The notes under the pieces: generated by a model
What the model saw: only the letters and a program-made list of their open reading frames with translations
Told to the model about the DNA's origin: nothing
Databases searched by the model: none
Made by a program: the position numbers and the translations under genes
Part shown: positions 5,150 through 5,359 of the stretch, piece by piece
How the letters are laid out: every line of letters begins with the position of its first letter
Numbering within the stretch: position 1 is the stretch's first letter
Assembly (NCBI GenBank): GCA_021793745.1
Contig: JAJYSD010000127.1
Location: 1-5,359 of the forward strand
Reading direction: 5' to 3'
DNA length: 5,359 nucleotides
DNA from: Bacillota bacterium
Lineage (GTDB): Bacteria; Bacillota; Bacilli; Thermoactinomycetales; DSM-44946

Positions 5150-5359
5150 ATGAAACCGGAGGCTTCATCCAATTCGTCGTCCAATAAGGGACCGACCCTG
5201 GGGGGCATTCTGTTTTCCCCGACGGAGCAGTTTGAGCGCATGATCGACCGCCCCCGCTTCGGATGGGCGCTGACGCTGATGACGCTGGCCGGGGCTCTGG
5301 TGGCGGCCCTGGTGGGCTATTCGGTGGCCCTGGATACACCCCTTTCGGAGGAGGCCCCG
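5150..5359 (+). CDS. Yip1-domain membrane protein (N-terminal part, cut by window end)
   Basis: The ATG at 5150 follows GGAGG (5139-5143) at six bases, and 70 codons run to the window edge. A polar Ser/Asn-rich N-terminus (residues 4-12) is followed by LFSPTEQFERMIDRPRFGWA (21-40). This fits the typical opening of bacterial Yip1 (YIP1 family) proteins, in which a P-x-xxFxxI/M-xx-P pattern precedes the first helix. A hydrophobic segment at about 39-60 is the first membrane span. Full-length relatives are usually around 200-250 residues with five or so helices; the function in bacteria is largely unknown. The protease gene just upstream may or may not be cotranscribed. The family call rests on this short region only. 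Confidence 0.7.
   Translation, partial: MKPEASSNSSSNKGPTLGGILFSPTEQFERMIDRPRFGWALTLMTLAGALVAALVGYSVALDTPLSEEAP

Noticed and set aside
1..5359. CRISPR array, insertion sequence, tRNA or rRNA
   Set aside because: No regularly spaced repeats, transposase-like proteins with terminal repeats, or tRNA/rRNA-like segments were seen.

Overview
The window looks like chromosomal DNA of a moderately high-GC Bacillota (Firmicute). Strong GGAGG-type ribosome binding sites, a TTG start, a BcrAB-like ABC transporter with its own two-component system, and an L,D-transpeptidase with bacterial SH3 domains all point that way. A thermophilic Bacillales/Thermoactinomycetaceae-like source is a low-confidence guess from GC content and gene style.

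Positions 1-2774 (+ strand) hold a drug-resistance/immunity type module. It starts with the last eight codons of an upstream gene ending in YRL, typical of OmpR-family response regulators. That gene overlaps by ATGA a sensor histidine kinase with only a short N-terminal membrane anchor. A 128-base gap follows, with a candidate regulator-binding array and a -10 box. Then come an ABC ATPase with a Glu (E-loop) in place of the usual Q-loop Gln, and an overlapping six-helix ABC-2 permease. The order resembles regulator-kinase-ATPase-permease loci of the bacitracin/lantibiotic immunity type (BcrAB; B. subtilis ycbLMNO as recalled). The likely logic is that the kinase/regulator pair senses envelope attack and induces the transporter.

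Positions 2775-3090 are intergenic between convergent genes. They contain a stretch with several nested inverted repeats (possible structured RNA on the + strand) and a near-ideal bidirectional terminator.

Positions 3091 to about 4011 (- strand) encode a secreted YkuD-type L,D-transpeptidase followed by two SH3b repeats. The first canonical start codon (GTG 3960) lies inside the signal peptide. The full signal peptide is in frame upstream but has no ATG/GTG/TTG/CTG, so this gene either uses an AUC/AUU start or carries a one-base frameshift just after an ATG.

Positions 4012-4308 are a divergent promoter region with an AT-rich palindrome and a GC-rich, potentially folded leader. Positions 4309-5055 (+) encode a CPBP (CAAX/Abi) membrane protease. 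Positions 5150-5359 (+) are the start of a Yip1-domain membrane protein cut by the window end, with its own candidate promoter. All recognised genes act at or in the cell envelope. No mobile element, CRISPR array, tRNA or rRNA was seen.
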